Shown here piece by piece: positions 53,051 to 64,000 of a DNA stretch of 64,000 nt (its first letter is position 1; each line of letters opens with the position of its first letter). The stretch is taken from the NCBI GenBank assembly GCA_022661535.1, contig JAKULF010000014.1, positions 620,001 to 684,000 of the forward strand. The letters are read 5' to 3'. This DNA is from Eutypa lata. Lineage: Eukaryota > Ascomycota > Sordariomycetes > Xylariales > Diatrypaceae. Made by a program: the position numbers and the translations under genes. Below the pieces are notes generated by a model. It worked only from the letters and a program-made list of their open reading frames with translations, was not told the DNA's origin and did not search any database.

Positions 53051-54759
53051 TTAGCCCCGACGGCCGTGGTGCTGATGACGCAACCAATGGTTTCGGCGCG
53101 CCTTCTCAGGGTTGTCTGATCTCTTCGCAGGAGCAGCTTGGACCGTTGTAGTAGTGACGCTGTCCTCGGTCACATACACAACTGCCTCCTTCCAGACGAT
53201 CTCCTGGACCTTACTACCTTGCGTGACAATCTCCGTGCTGACCACCTCATAGGACACACCTGGCTCGGACGTGACTTGAGGTTGCGCTGGCGGAGTAGTT
53301 GTCAGGAAAGACGTAGGGACCGCCTGAATCCCGACATCGGGAGTAGGTGAAGAAGTAGGGGTAACTTCCGAAGAGCTTGTTTCCGATTCGATGAACGCAC
53401 CACCTGGCACACCAAGGGAATCCGAAGTGGCAGAGTTATAACTAAGCGTTGGCGCACTGTGGGAGGTGGTAGTTGGCGTAGATCCAAATCCAAAGGCAGA
53501 CGTGAGGCTATCAATGAAACCCGCCGACTTAGACGTAGACGTAGAGCCACTATCTCCGGACCCAGAGCCGATGATCTGCACATTACCAGGAAGAGCCTTG
53601 ATAGCGATGCCAAGCACAGAGTCAACAGAAAGATCAATCTCAGGGTCCTCTAGCAGACATTCACTCTGCTCTTGCTCAGTCTGAAGGGGGCCATTTTCCA
53701 TAAAAGTTGGGCAGTCGAATAGTTCACCAGACTCGTTGGTGCATCGATCAACCGCATCCTGAAGGAAGTCCTTATCCCAGCCTGTCATGAAATCCGCGTG
53801 GTAGCCAAACCCTTGCTGATTGTTAGCGACATTGATAATACACTAGGTACTTGAGAACTTACCGGTGGGGTCACCGTTAGCAATGACGAACTGTCCCGAC
53901 CGTCCTTCGAATAGATCTGATTTAGTAGACCAGATCACTTCGTAGAACAGTGTGACTAATCGAACTGGGAAATCTTCGGGGCATTGGCCATCGCCGACTA
54001 GGTTCGGGTATGCCATGTGGGACTTGTGGTCGGCCGAGTCAACATTCTTGCCGTCCCAGCAGGAAGGGAACATGATCTCCAGACGTAGACCAGACTTGCA
54101 GTTGGCATCTAGGTACGCCTTATCCGGTAGGAAATGGCGATAGAGTGAGCCCTCAGCCGCTTTGTCGTAGTCGAGACAGTTGAAGCCAAGAGCACGCTCA
54201 GCCAGATCGGATTGGGTGGTTTGGCCCAGAGACGCCCAGTTGTAAGTAGGGGGATCGGCTTCATCAACATTTCCCAGAGTGTAGCTTCGACGCTTGGTAC
54301 TTCCTGCAATCATGCGGAAGCCATCAGGGAAGGCCTCGACCTTGCCGTCACCCTCTGGGTTGCGCAAGAGATAGTACCTAGTTTAGTGTTAGTGAGACCT
54401 CTTTAACTTAGGAGCCGCATCTCAAGTACTTACGCAAGCATGCCACCAACTTGTTCGACAAGCTCGAATTCGCCAGTGCTGTCATCTTGAAAGTATAGAG
54501 CGGGATGCCAATAAGCGGATCTGTCTTGCTTCACGGCGCAAGAAGTACAGTTGCCGGCCTTTAGGTCATCATTGGTGGAAGTGCTAGACAAGGCACTAGA
54601 GCCATGAAGAGCGTGGGCATGGGTAGAGGCAGTGCCAAAATCCATAATCGGGTCGATTCGTGCCACGCCAGTTCGACCATGGCATTGCATGCGCCAGAAA
54701 GCCGAAACACCAGTGAAGGCATTGAATGCCGCAGTGGCAACAAGAGCCTTGGTAACCAT
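53051..54759 (-). CDS. DUF1996 secreted protein
   Basis: Three exons on the minus strand, 54759-54434, 54377-53863 and 53811-53051 (introns 56 and 51 bp, GT-AG), give 533 residues. The ATG at 54759 starts a signal peptide (MVTKALVATAAFNAFTGVSA, cleavage near residue 20); an in-frame upstream Met would bury it. The DUF1996 domain covers about 25-290, with ARIDPIMDFGTASTHAHALHG, the CTSC pair followed by SAYWHPALYF, LRLEIMFPSCWDGKN and NGDPTG joined to FGYHADFMTGW across the second splice. A Ser/Thr-rich region (about 330-480) probably carries O-glycans, and the tail is basic and His-rich. Members of this family are secreted or wall-associated fungal proteins without a proven reaction. No GPI signal is evident. 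Confidence 0.92.
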
Positions 54760-55680
54760 TTTGGCAGATGTTGTAGAAACTCTGCTCAAAAAAGTTGGTG
54801 GGTGAGGGGGAGAGATTTTGCCGCTGGTCAACAATGTAAATAATTGCAAAGATATTCGCACGACGTTGTGTTACTTGAGGAAGCGGTCCAAGTGTTGTTT
54901 AAGTTTGCTTGAAGAATTTGGTGTCCTGCGTTGTGTAGCCACCGGTAGTTGTTGTCCTGTCGTTTGTATGCTGTCGATGTGGTTCCTATGTGAAGGTACC
55001 GGCACGTGGGATTGAATGCGCCTGCAGTGGTTCGCAAGCAGTAGTTATAATGACCACAATGTAGTACCGGATCCTGGATCGTTCGACCTTTCCCTCACTT
55101 TACCTTCCCCGTCGCTCAAATTAGCAGTTGCCCTGTCGTTTGCCTCTTCTAGTTCAAACCCCCAGATATCTCTTTCTCGTAATATACGACTCCTTGCACT
55201 ATACGAATTGTCCAGATCAAGACCAATTGCTTATCACCGAAGGGGATAAATCAATGTATCTTGAAGGCGAGATAACTCGGTTGATAATGACTTGCACAGG
55301 GGATTGGCGAAAGAATGAAGGTCTAGACCGGATCTAATATTCAAGTCTTGAATTTGTCACCAACCACACTGATGAAGAATACCAAATGAAGGCTGTTCTC
55401 GGTCTGGTCCAAATGAGCGTATAGGTGTGATCAACACGGGTCGAAGGAATGGTGTGTAGTTTCGCTAGAACTAGATAGATCGGGTTTCGGTTCCTATCCC
55501 CAAATAGAGCATAGATTTGTTTTCTGAAAAGAGTGTCGTGACACAATAGTCAAAGGAATGTGTGGCGGGGGCCGGAGTGGGTGAGTAACGAGTGTAGAGA
55601 AGAGAGAGACTGGAGATGGCGGGAAAAAGGGTTTTGGTGATGAGAATGATGTGGGAGTGAGTGCGCACTAAAAGAAAAGT

Positions 55681-55760
55681 GCCAAAGAGGGGAATCAAAC
55701 CCAGGAGGCTGATGCAGGTCGGGCAGGTATGCGCAAATTGCCCTGTTCACTATCCGGGGT
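55681..55760 (-). other. Degenerate tRNA-like (pol III-type) sequence
   Basis: On the minus strand, GGTTTGATTCC (55701-55691) differs by one base from the consensus B box. TAGTGAACAGG (55753-55743) resembles an A box about 50 bp upstream. A T-run (TTTTCTTTT, forward 55670-55678 as A) lies just beyond the 3' end, like a pol III terminator. The predicted acceptor ends do not pair, so it is not a working tRNA. It could be a tRNA relic, a SINE fragment or chance. Confidence 0.3.
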
Positions 55761-56303
55761 ATGAGTTTCCCACTTCACGGGCGTTGAAGAAAAGTAGCTG
55801 GGTACTTACTTGGTACTTACATTGAATATCCGAACTTGTGGATACTGTAGAAGGTACCTATTGATTTGCTAACTCCAACCAATACTGCCCCACAATCTTG
55901 TAGCGTTTTCAAACATGATACTCACTATTAAGTACTATCGTACCTTCCTATTGTACATTGAGTGGGAACCCAGGTATAGCTTGTAGGCAAAGCGTCAAAT
56001 CCCTGAAGATCCCAATTCTGGAACATCCCCCCAAGAATTATCGCGAAGCGCTGAAGAAATTAAGGCCTGGGCTACCCTCCGCCGCAGAATGTTCCGACCA
56101 TATGAAATCAAGATTTGGAAGAAAGTGAATGTCGGAAGACGAATACACTTATTTTGTCTTCCAAGACGAATAGCGCCAAGGTCATCCTTATTTACCTCCC
56201 GTCAACAATCTTATGGTTGTACTATGTAGTTGAATATTTCCCATAGCAACATTAAAAGCATGCAAGTCTGAAGAGAGCATTTATTTAATTATGCCTATTG
56301 GTG

Positions 56304-56334
56304 GGTGTATGTATGTGTGTATGTATGTATGTAG
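56304..56334. repeat. GTAT/GTGT microsatellite
   Basis: A short array of TGTA-type units in the gene-free stretch right of the DUF1996 gene. Confidence 0.75.
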
Positions 56335-57922
56335 GGACTTACGGAGGCCTGTATCTATCTGGGTTAGGTGTTCTAGAGTATTCATCCCAAGTGTTGTTAT
56401 CTATGTATGTACGTTTTGGCGCATGTGTTCATCTGCTGTTGGTCTTCTCTTGGCTATTACAACATCAGATGCACTCTGCCCACCTTTTTTAAGTTGTTCC
56501 CTCACATGATGCAGGTACGGTTTAGTTAAAACCCCTTCCTATTCGTGCATTCGTGTACGCTCCTGCCAGGTCCCGCTCTGCAGTCCAGACCGCTTATTTA
56601 ATATTTGCTATCTGATCTACTTGGGTGCTTTTGCTTTTGCGTATCATCAACACCAAACTACCTGTCTCATACTTACATCTACCTATATAGGTAGCTACAC
56701 AGCGATATGATAATGCCCCTTAAGTTGATTCGAGTTGATAAAATATTTAAGGCGTAACATGCGTGCCACAAATTTCTACAAACTAATATGCGGCAAATAT
56801 CTTCGTGATGTTTGTGTGTGTCTGACTGGACATGTCATACCTCATCTCCGCTAGGATCTATGTAAAGATTCAGATAAAGTGATTTAGTACTAAGCCACAA
56901 GCGCTTACAAAAACGTAAGCTCCCGATCAAATCTTCCTGCATCCTACATCCTATGTACGTATGTGTGTAGGTATAACATATTTGGTCCTAACTCTCAATA
57001 CTTCGTGTCGTTTCTATCTTCCTCGCACAGCACCCAAGCGCACAACGTTGCCAACTCATCAGCCATCTCACAAGTCCGCTGGCATTTCTTTCCACTGCCT
57101 CCATCTTATTGGCATCTATATGCGAGGTGCCACATCTCGCTTCTTGACATACCATAGAGTGCAGCGATCAGGTGTAAATTCTTATCCGTTACCATGCAAC
57201 TCCTACCGCGGGTACCATAATATTAACCAGATATCGACCGCTGTTAGCGTTAGCGGGAATATTTGAAGAATTTCTCCCCCTTTTGCTGTGAGCAAACTTG
57301 ATACTCAAGTGTGGATGCACATGTAATCATAAAAGGCACAATCAAGCTTTTTTTTTACTGCACCATCTCTGCGGAACCCGACAACTAGCGAACGCTAGCT
57401 TGGCTAGTCAAATTCTGATGGGCAATCAGAGAAGTCAAGCACGAAAAGGAGCGAAAGGGGAAGGAGAGTTGGACCCCACCATTCGCTCAGTGGCAGGGAA
57501 TAGACATGGTTGGTTTCCTCCCGAAGAGGGGTCCTCTAGGTTTGAAACGTGTTTCGGTGGCGATGGCTTGTGCTAGCCGACCTTCCAATGTCCAATCATA
57601 GATGTCTGTTGAGGTAATGGCTCCTGAGCTAGGAAATCTAGCGGGGTTATTACAGGGATTGTTACGGAGGATCTCCTAAGCCCCTGTCAAATTCTAGTCG
57701 ATTTTTCAGGAACGGGACGTCTTCTTTAATGCATGCCTCTTAAGTAAACGGCATCATCGTCCCATGTTTTGACGAGCAGCTTGTTCATCAAAGCTGGAGG
57801 GTCCTATCTAGCTGTTGCTCTCGTAGGCACGTAGGCAGGCTTTCATGCCTTTGCTGCATTTTAACATGATCCATCCCAGTTCATATATCTATCAACATTT
57901 TCAGCAGTTTCTACATCACATC

Positions 57923-58212
57923 ATGTTTGCCAAGAGGCTGTTAGGAACAAACAATGTACACGGTTTGCTAAAAGGAGGCCACAGGCAAAATTTCAGTGAT
58001 GCAGAAATCCAGCGGCCGAAATCCAGCGAGGCCTACCGACAACCGACCGGTAAGTCACCGATCATTCCATTCTAGGGCTGAGATTCTCAGCCCCTGCAGA
58101 TGACGAAATGATCCGCACATTAAAAGTAAGATAGGCGTTCAGCAATCCAACCCGGTACTATGTATGTAGTTTCAACCTTGTCTACACATGATATACTTCG
58201 CAGAAACTATAG
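57923..58212 (+). CDS. Possible 56-residue three-exon gene
   Basis: The ATG at 57923 (context ATCATG) follows a CT- and CA-rich leader. Exons 57923-58049, 58091-58125 and 58204-58212 join with donors GTAAGT and GTAAGA and acceptors CTCAG and CGCAG, keeping one frame to a TAG. The encoded protein begins MFAKRLLGTNN and continues QPTAPADDEMIRTLKKL across the first and second joins. The first intron would be only 41 bp. No domain, signal peptide or membrane helix is seen; the N-terminus is mildly basic. The orderly splice signals are the only support, so this is a hypothesis. Confidence 0.3.
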
Positions 58213-59289
58213 ATCGACGAATTAGGATGGATTCCATTGATGATATCTCAGGACATATGATCGTCATGCTCAATAGATCGAGGTGACAGATTTCGACCCC
58301 ATATTCGACAATGTTTTAAGATTGTCTCGTATGCCTGTAATAGGCCAGTCCTTTGGATTTCCCACGCCGTCTATCAATGTTCGTAGAACATAAGAATTAA
58401 TTATGGTATCACGTAATAGGGACGTCATTTTTGGCATCGCATCCAATTTGAATTTTATACATAAGTGTAGCAACATCTTAATTATCAATTTGTTTCACTA
58501 AGTAGGTGTGTATCTAGGCATAAATCTTAAATCCAGAATCTATTAATTAGCGAAGGGCGTTGCGATCGGTTGCAAGATCGGAAGATGCATTATATAATCA
58601 CTTAGACTTATTTCAACGGATTCTTTAAATATGCTTACTTAACTCTTGCTAAAAATCTGTTAGTCTGTCGGATTTATCTATTTGGAAGCCAGAGGATCCG
58701 ACAAGCTTGAACTAATCAACACTGAATTCCTAGAGGTTGCATTATATACTTAGTAACTTGGGATCCTAAAAGTTGGCCGCAGCGACGATGTTCTTATCAT
58801 AAATCAGCAAATAGCATGGTTAGAATGATCTTGGCAATTGCTTTCAAGAAGTGTGGCCAAACAACTTTAAAGAAGCACGAAGTCTCTGCGTTCAACTCAA
58901 TATGAATGGAATGAATTAGATACTTGCTTCCAAATAGATGTGTTCATTCCTATAAACTATATTATAGTTAGGGACCATATACTTTCCTATAGCGATTATT
59001 CCTTGCTGATACCACCTACGAAGTATGGATTGTCCCCTTTATCCTGAACAGCTATGTAATTGCAGGTACGAAATATCACAGGTTCTGTTCTTCAGCCTTG
59101 CTTATATAAGCCAATGTGGCGCAATGCCCCGCCAACCTCTCAAACAGGCATTTCACCATCCACAGTGGGGATCTTCGTAGCACCAAGTTAGTCGGTATCG
59201 AGAGACGGCCAAAAAGAACACATTCAAAGACGATGATGATAAAGAACAGATAATCGTTGACATGACGATATACATATACTTACCTAAAC
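58213..59289. other. Auxilin promoter and spacer
   Basis: A+T-rich spacer with no supported gene. The last 200 bp are the likely promoter and leader of the auxilin-like gene. Confidence 0.45.
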
Positions 59290-62118
59290 ATGGATGATCT
59301 CTCGGGCCTCGATTGGTCATCGACGACCACTCAGGGGAAAGGGACTGCTACTACTACTACTACTAATATCAATACTTTACCTCCGAAACCTATGAATCCG
59401 CCCTCCACGTATCCTACTCTTCGACCAACTCCATCTCCCCAAACTTCCGCCCGTAACACGCCGCTCTCCACCCAGGCATCCGGGTTCGCTGCCCCGAAAT
59501 CGGCGGCTTCAAAACCTGGTGTCGATACCTTTAGCAATCTCGTCAATTTTGGGAACCCCAAAAGCAATGCCAACCTAAGTCTCCGAGAACGGCAACAACA
59601 GCTAGAAGCTGAGAAGCGCCAGAGAGAGGAAGAACAAAGGAAGAAACTGCAGTCGCAATACGGAGGTGGTCAATTTTGGGATAGTCTTGGCCAAGGCTCT
59701 TCCACCGCATCGCGAACCGTGTCGCCTGCCGCTCCATCGATTGGGGCTGGGATAGGGGCTTCGGCCACGCCAAGTAAGGATGACGATGAAGATCTGTTCG
59801 CAGCGTTCAACAAAGATACAAAAGTCGATACTTCGAGCCACTTCCCGCGTCCAGCGCAGCCCACTTCAGGGACGAGCACTCCTGCAAATGCTGCCAAACT
59901 CAACCTGGCAAACGCAAGCGCTTGGAGCCAACCTACAGCCTCTAATGGGGGTGACTTCGGTGACGATGACGACCCCTTCGGGCTAAATCAAATAAAGCCA
60001 CGTGCACAGCCACAGCCCCCGGCTGATGTCGCTGGAGACGACGACATTCTAGGAGATCTAGGCAAACCTGTAGACCAGGTCCGCCGGCAAGCTCCACCTC
60101 AACCGAAGGCGGAGCCTGGTAAGCCCATCGAAGATTTCGACTCGGACTCAGATTCTAGCTCTGAACCCGAATCTCACCCACGAGGTGGAAGCTCAGACCC
60201 CTTTGATAAGGCGGTCGCTGAGCTCGTTGACATGGGGTTTTCCCCAGAAAATGCACGGCGGGGTCTAACAGAGAATGGTGCCGGCTTGAACGTCCAAGCA
60301 GCAGTTGGGTGGCTCTTAGATGATGCACATAAGCAAGCTCGCAATAAACAGACGCCCCGTGACTCTCCTGCCGAGCGTAATGGGAGAGAGGAAAATAGCC
60401 GTTCTCGAAACAACGGCAGCCCAGCTTGGATGAGTGAAGGTCAACCTAGTGGCGAGCAGAGGCGGAAGGATAACTCATCACCTGCCTACGGAGATGATAT
60501 ATCTAAGAAAGCAGCAGCTATGGGGAACAGTTTCTTCAAGACCGCCAACTCCCTCTGGAAAACAGGACAAAAGCAAGTCCAAAAGGCGGTTGCAGATTTT
60601 CAGCAGGACGGCAGAGATCCTAGTCAGCCAAGATGGATGCAGTCAGCACAACTAGACAGAACGCATCCGGGTGAGAAGCAGCCACAGATGTCAACAGATG
60701 AAGCAATGATGCTTGAGTCTGGCGCACGTCCCGAAAGACATTCATCACGACCTAGTCAAGCTAGGTCAGGCTCTTCTCGAGACCAATCTCCTGCTCTGCC
60801 TACGAGGCCACCAGCTCCGTCCTCTGGTGCCCCAAAATGGCAGCAGCGAGCGCCCTCTGCAGACCCAAGAGCACGTTTAAACAAACAAGCTATCGAAGAA
60901 CAGAGTGCTCAGGCTTATGTTAGCCCTGCGAGACGAAAGAAAGCGACGCCTCAGCCTCCGCAGCCATCCGCACATGAACCTGATTTACTTTCAAATCCTT
61001 CAGCGCCGGAACCGTCTCAACCCAAACCTACACGCCCATTTCAGCAGTCACCTGCCACCTCAAAGCCTTCTTCGCAGCCAGCGTCACGAACCATCACTCC
61101 TAGACCTGTTCCTCCAAGCAGAAAAGTACCTACTGTGTCTTCGTCTGTTTTGCAGACTTCTACCAGGCACCGCCTTGAAGGAACCGCGCATTTCAAACGT
61201 GGAGACTATGACTCTGCACACACATCTTACACAAATTCTCTGGCGGGAATTCCTCAAAGCCACCCGCTTTGTATCGTTCTATTAACTAACCGTGCCCTCA
61301 CTGCTTTGAAAACAGGCAGTCCTAAGCAGGCTGTAGAAGATGCCAATGCTGTCATCGGTGTCGTCGGTCCCTCTCGCGGAGAAGGCGAGAAAGTGGCATT
61401 GCCGGATGGTGAACAACGTGACATGAAAGATCTCTACGGTAAAGCTCTAAGTCGCAAAGCTGAGGCTCTCGAGCAAATGGAGAAATGGTCAGAGGCCGGC
61501 GATATCTGGCAACAGTGTGTGGAAGCGGGTGTCGGCGGAACAAATGCCATCACTGGAAGGCAGCGATGCCAAAAAGCACTTGCCCCTAAACCCAAACCAA
61601 CACCACGGCCTATCCAAGCAACAAAACCTAGACCGAAGCCTTCTGCAATGGCAGACCTCGGACCGCAGAAAAGCTCGGAAGCTGTGCAGCGGCTTAGAGA
61701 CGCGAACAAAGCCGCTGAAACTGCAGACGAAGAGAAGTTTGCACTTAGTGAGAAGGTCGATGCACGAATCTCGGCTTGGCGAGATGGCAAGAGAGATAAT
61801 TTACGGGCACTCCTCGGCAGTCTAGACCAAGTTCTCTGGGAGGGAAGCGGGTGGAAGAAAGTCGGACTTCACGAATTGGTCATTGCCAATAAAGTCAAGA
61901 TACACTACATGAAAGCCATTGCTAAGTGTCATCCTGACAAGGTGAGATTCTCCCCCAGCCACAACTGGAGTAGACACAGACTTGGATGAAGAATTTTCAC
62001 TGACGTATCCCAATAGCTACCGCAAGATGCAAACACCGAAGTCAAACTCATTGCAGCTACGGTATTTGCGACCCTCAATGAGAGCTGGGACAAATTCAAG
62101 GCGGACAACGGGTTGTGA
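59290..62118 (+). CDS. SWA2: Auxilin/Swa2-like clathrin-uncoating J-domain protein
   Basis: Two exons, 59290-61941 and 62017-62118 (intron 75 bp, GTGAGA...ATAG, phase 0), give 917 residues. The N-terminal half is disordered with short clathrin/adaptor-binding sequences: EDLFAAF, DDDPFGL and SDPFDKAV (DPF type). A UBA domain sits at about 305-348 (VAELVDMGFSPENARRGL, then AAVGWLLDDA). After a Pro/Gln-rich linker a TPR-like region follows at about 625-760 (HFKRGDYDSAHTSY, LLTNRALTALKTG). The C-terminal J domain (about 835-917) has the HPD motif in AKCHPDK, exactly at the end of exon 1, and ends NESWDKFKADNGL. UBA-TPR-J is the layout of yeast Swa2/Aux1, which recruits Hsc70 to remove clathrin coats. 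Missing the second exon would remove the end of the J domain, so the splice matters. Confidence 0.94.
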
Positions 62119-64000
62119 AGTTGGGAAAAACCACTAGACCTAAAAGTATTTTGCAACTTTGCTATGACACGATGATGTGACTACGAACCTACAAGCTCAA
62201 ATTAGAATCTTTATTTCTGGTCCAGAAATGTTTCCTCGAACCTCGACTTCTTGCCGTGCCACCTTGAATATTTGCTGTGTGAACTCCGCATCGAGCGAAC
62301 ATTCATTGCCACTAGACAACCGGTCCTAGTTTGTCGTATGATCGAAGACTTACTAAGTCGAATACTTGAATATTGGACTTACTGATCTCTTTTTCACTTG
62401 TTTTTTTTTATTTTTTTTAAAACATTACTACTCGGAATTATGGCTAGACTTACATCACGGTTTCCATACATGTATGTAAACCGGGGATGACTTGCGACAG
62501 TACATAAAAACCGCGAACTTCTCGAATCAACACAACGCCGAGTAGAATACAAGTCTATGATGTGATAAGAGTTAGTAATTCAGTTGGTATCTAATCGCAC
62601 TTTACTCCACCAACAAAATATTCTCAAACCTTCCGTCATAGATCTCATCCCTCATCAGGTCATACTAATATCGCATCAAGCTGTCGCGTGTGCCAACTTC
62701 ACTCATAACCACACGATACCTACCAAACAGTACCCTAACCCTACACGATAAATAGTGGACTCACCGATGTAGGACCGGCTTCTGATAGATGGACTTACTA
62801 CCCGCAATTTTGACGTCATATCTTACCGCCAAGGCGGCACCTGATTGTGGCCAAAATTCGTAGCTCTGGGCTAACAAGAGGTGGGGGAATGATAGAAGAA
62901 GAAGAAGAAGAAGCAAGCAATCTTCTTTCTCTCTCCCCAAGATATCTTAGAATAATATGTATGTAGTAGAAAAATATCATGCTTAAGAAGAGAAGAAGAT
63001 CTGGACGTAGGTATTGCAAGCTTCTTCAGCTGACCCCCCAAAAGAGGCTGATATGTAGGGCGTCAGAGCGTTCAAGCACGTAAGAGAGGACAATCTTCCC
63101 CAGATCGTAGATCGAGCGTCGGATGCTGTCGCATTCCCAAATTACATTGCCATCCATGTGGACCCTGAGTCAATACTAGTCCCTCCTCCGCATGAGGATT
63201 GCGGCTATGGCTTGCGCGAGACACAACTACATAGGTACCATGACCACCACCACCGCAAGCAAACCTCTTCGGGTTTCCCAAAACGGAAAACCGAAGCGAA
63301 TATTTCGCAGGTAACGTTCGCCAGGCTCGTTACAGGGTCCTTCGGCTGATCACTTGCCATTTGTCCCTGCTCGCCCGAAAAAACTGTGCAGCTAGGCGAC
63401 CTCGGGCCTAGCTGTTATTAGCCAGTTAAGCCTCTTGTGGGGGCGGATCTTAATTGAACATCCCACAATTATGTACAGAGTTCCTGGGGTTTCTTGAGGG
63501 GGATTGGGGGAGGGGAAATGCGGTCGGCGTTTGTGGGATATGTACAATACGTTGTAGTAAGCCCTTTTTTTCTCCAGCTTACCCCAGGTTGTCTCGTGAA
63601 AATCCAAAGGCAGGGGAGGGTTGCTTTTTAATACATAAAAAAAAGAGAGGGTGACGGCTCAAAATCCTTTCGAGCTTCCACTTCTTCTTCTTTGTGCTTG
63701 TGTATTCTTCGGCTGTACGTACATAGTTGGGAGTTACCTACATGTAGTTAACTCGGATACTTTGCCGTCTAGTTACCAGGTACGTCTGTCCGTCGGTCGT
63801 CTTGTCGCCGCCCGCCACTGGTAGTTAAACCTCCCCTCCTCCCCCAAGGATCATACTGTGGGGATCGCGCGCGCCAACTAACGTATTCAGCTAACTAACG
63901 CAACGCCGCCTTTAGCAATTCGCGGTTTTCCATGAAAGAGGGATCCCGCTTTATTTTAAACAAAGTGGTGTGTTATAAGTATCTAGATTATTTTTTTTTT
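62119..64000. other. Gene-free right end of the window
   Basis: 3' region of the auxilin-like gene, then no supported ORF. It contains a (GAA)n tract at 62895-62912, A/T homopolymer runs (about 62401-62420, 63565-63572) and a terminal T-run cut by the window edge. The last kilobase is CT-rich in places and may be promoter for a gene beyond the window. Confidence 0.45.

Larger units (their letters stand above)
54760..57922. other. Gene-free stretch
   Basis: About 3.2 kb. It holds the DUF1996 promoter, the tRNA-like element at 55681-55760, a GTAT microsatellite, and at its right end a leader-like sequence before the possible small gene at 57923. The open frames here start at non-ATG codons or have no domain. 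Confidence 0.45.

Noticed and set aside
52864..53151. 95-codon plus-strand ORF
   Set aside because: Overlaps the DUF1996 C-terminus antisense and has no domain.
1..64000. Secondary-metabolite cluster, CRISPR array, prophage or toxin-antitoxin system
   Set aside because: No PKS/NRPS/terpene synthase, no spaced direct repeats of CRISPR type and no bacterial gene organisation; the window is ordinary fungal chromosomal DNA.

Overview
The window reads as nuclear DNA of a filamentous ascomycete (Pezizomycotina, probably Sordariomycetes). Evidence: short introns of about 45-160 bp with GTAAGT-like donors, widely spaced single genes on both strands, typical fungal families (DUF1996 secreted protein, Mug190/tricalbin-like C2 protein, SYG1/XPR1, Dcp1, GH43, YAT permease), and an A+T island with a repeat-induced point mutation (RIP) signature. 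I see no rRNA, intact tRNA, CRISPR or prokaryotic feature. All gene models were read by eye from splice signals and reading frame.

Layout. 1-4650: mostly gene-free, with one small membrane ORF (2234-2626, -). 4651-13000: metabolism and mRNA decay: amino-acid permease (+), ThuA-like protein (-), intracellular GH43 beta-xylosidase-like enzyme (-), NTF2/SnoaL-like small protein (-), Dcp1 (-). 13593-16877: OCRL-type inositol polyphosphate 5-phosphatase (+), divergent from DCP1. 16878-23801: about 6.9 kb without a convincing gene, centred on an A+T island (20709-22111) in which I find no CpA or TpG dinucleotide. 23802-25482: Amt/Mep ammonium transporter, four exons. 26377-27844: AT-hook-like orphan protein with a Thr/Gly/Ala minisatellite. 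28672-30883: three-exon fungal orphan family with a Cys-rich N-terminus and C-terminal membrane helices. 32246-36316: large Mug190/tricalbin-like lipid-transfer and C2 protein. 37229-40995: SAM methyltransferase, small orphan gene, a 250-bp MITE, and a polytopic membrane protein. 41812-42961: HSL-family esterase lacking its central core segment. 43903-47237: SYG1/XPR1 SPX-EXS phosphate transporter, five exons. 48071-52045: single-pass, very low-complexity protein. 53051-54759: DUF1996 secreted protein. 57923-58212: possible 56-residue three-exon gene. 59290-62118: auxilin/Swa2-like clathrin uncoating cofactor.

Functional links are loose, as expected for a fungal chromosome arm; this is not a recognisable secondary-metabolite cluster. 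Several genes serve membrane and phosphoinositide biology: the 5-phosphatase, the Mug190-like contact-site protein, SYG1 and auxilin. The GH43 and ThuA genes are adjacent on one strand and could serve intracellular sugar catabolism. The less ordinary items are the RIP-like island with its perfect 62-bp inverted repeat, the MITE, the core-deleted esterase, the minisatellite-bearing AT-hook-like protein, and the candidate microgene.
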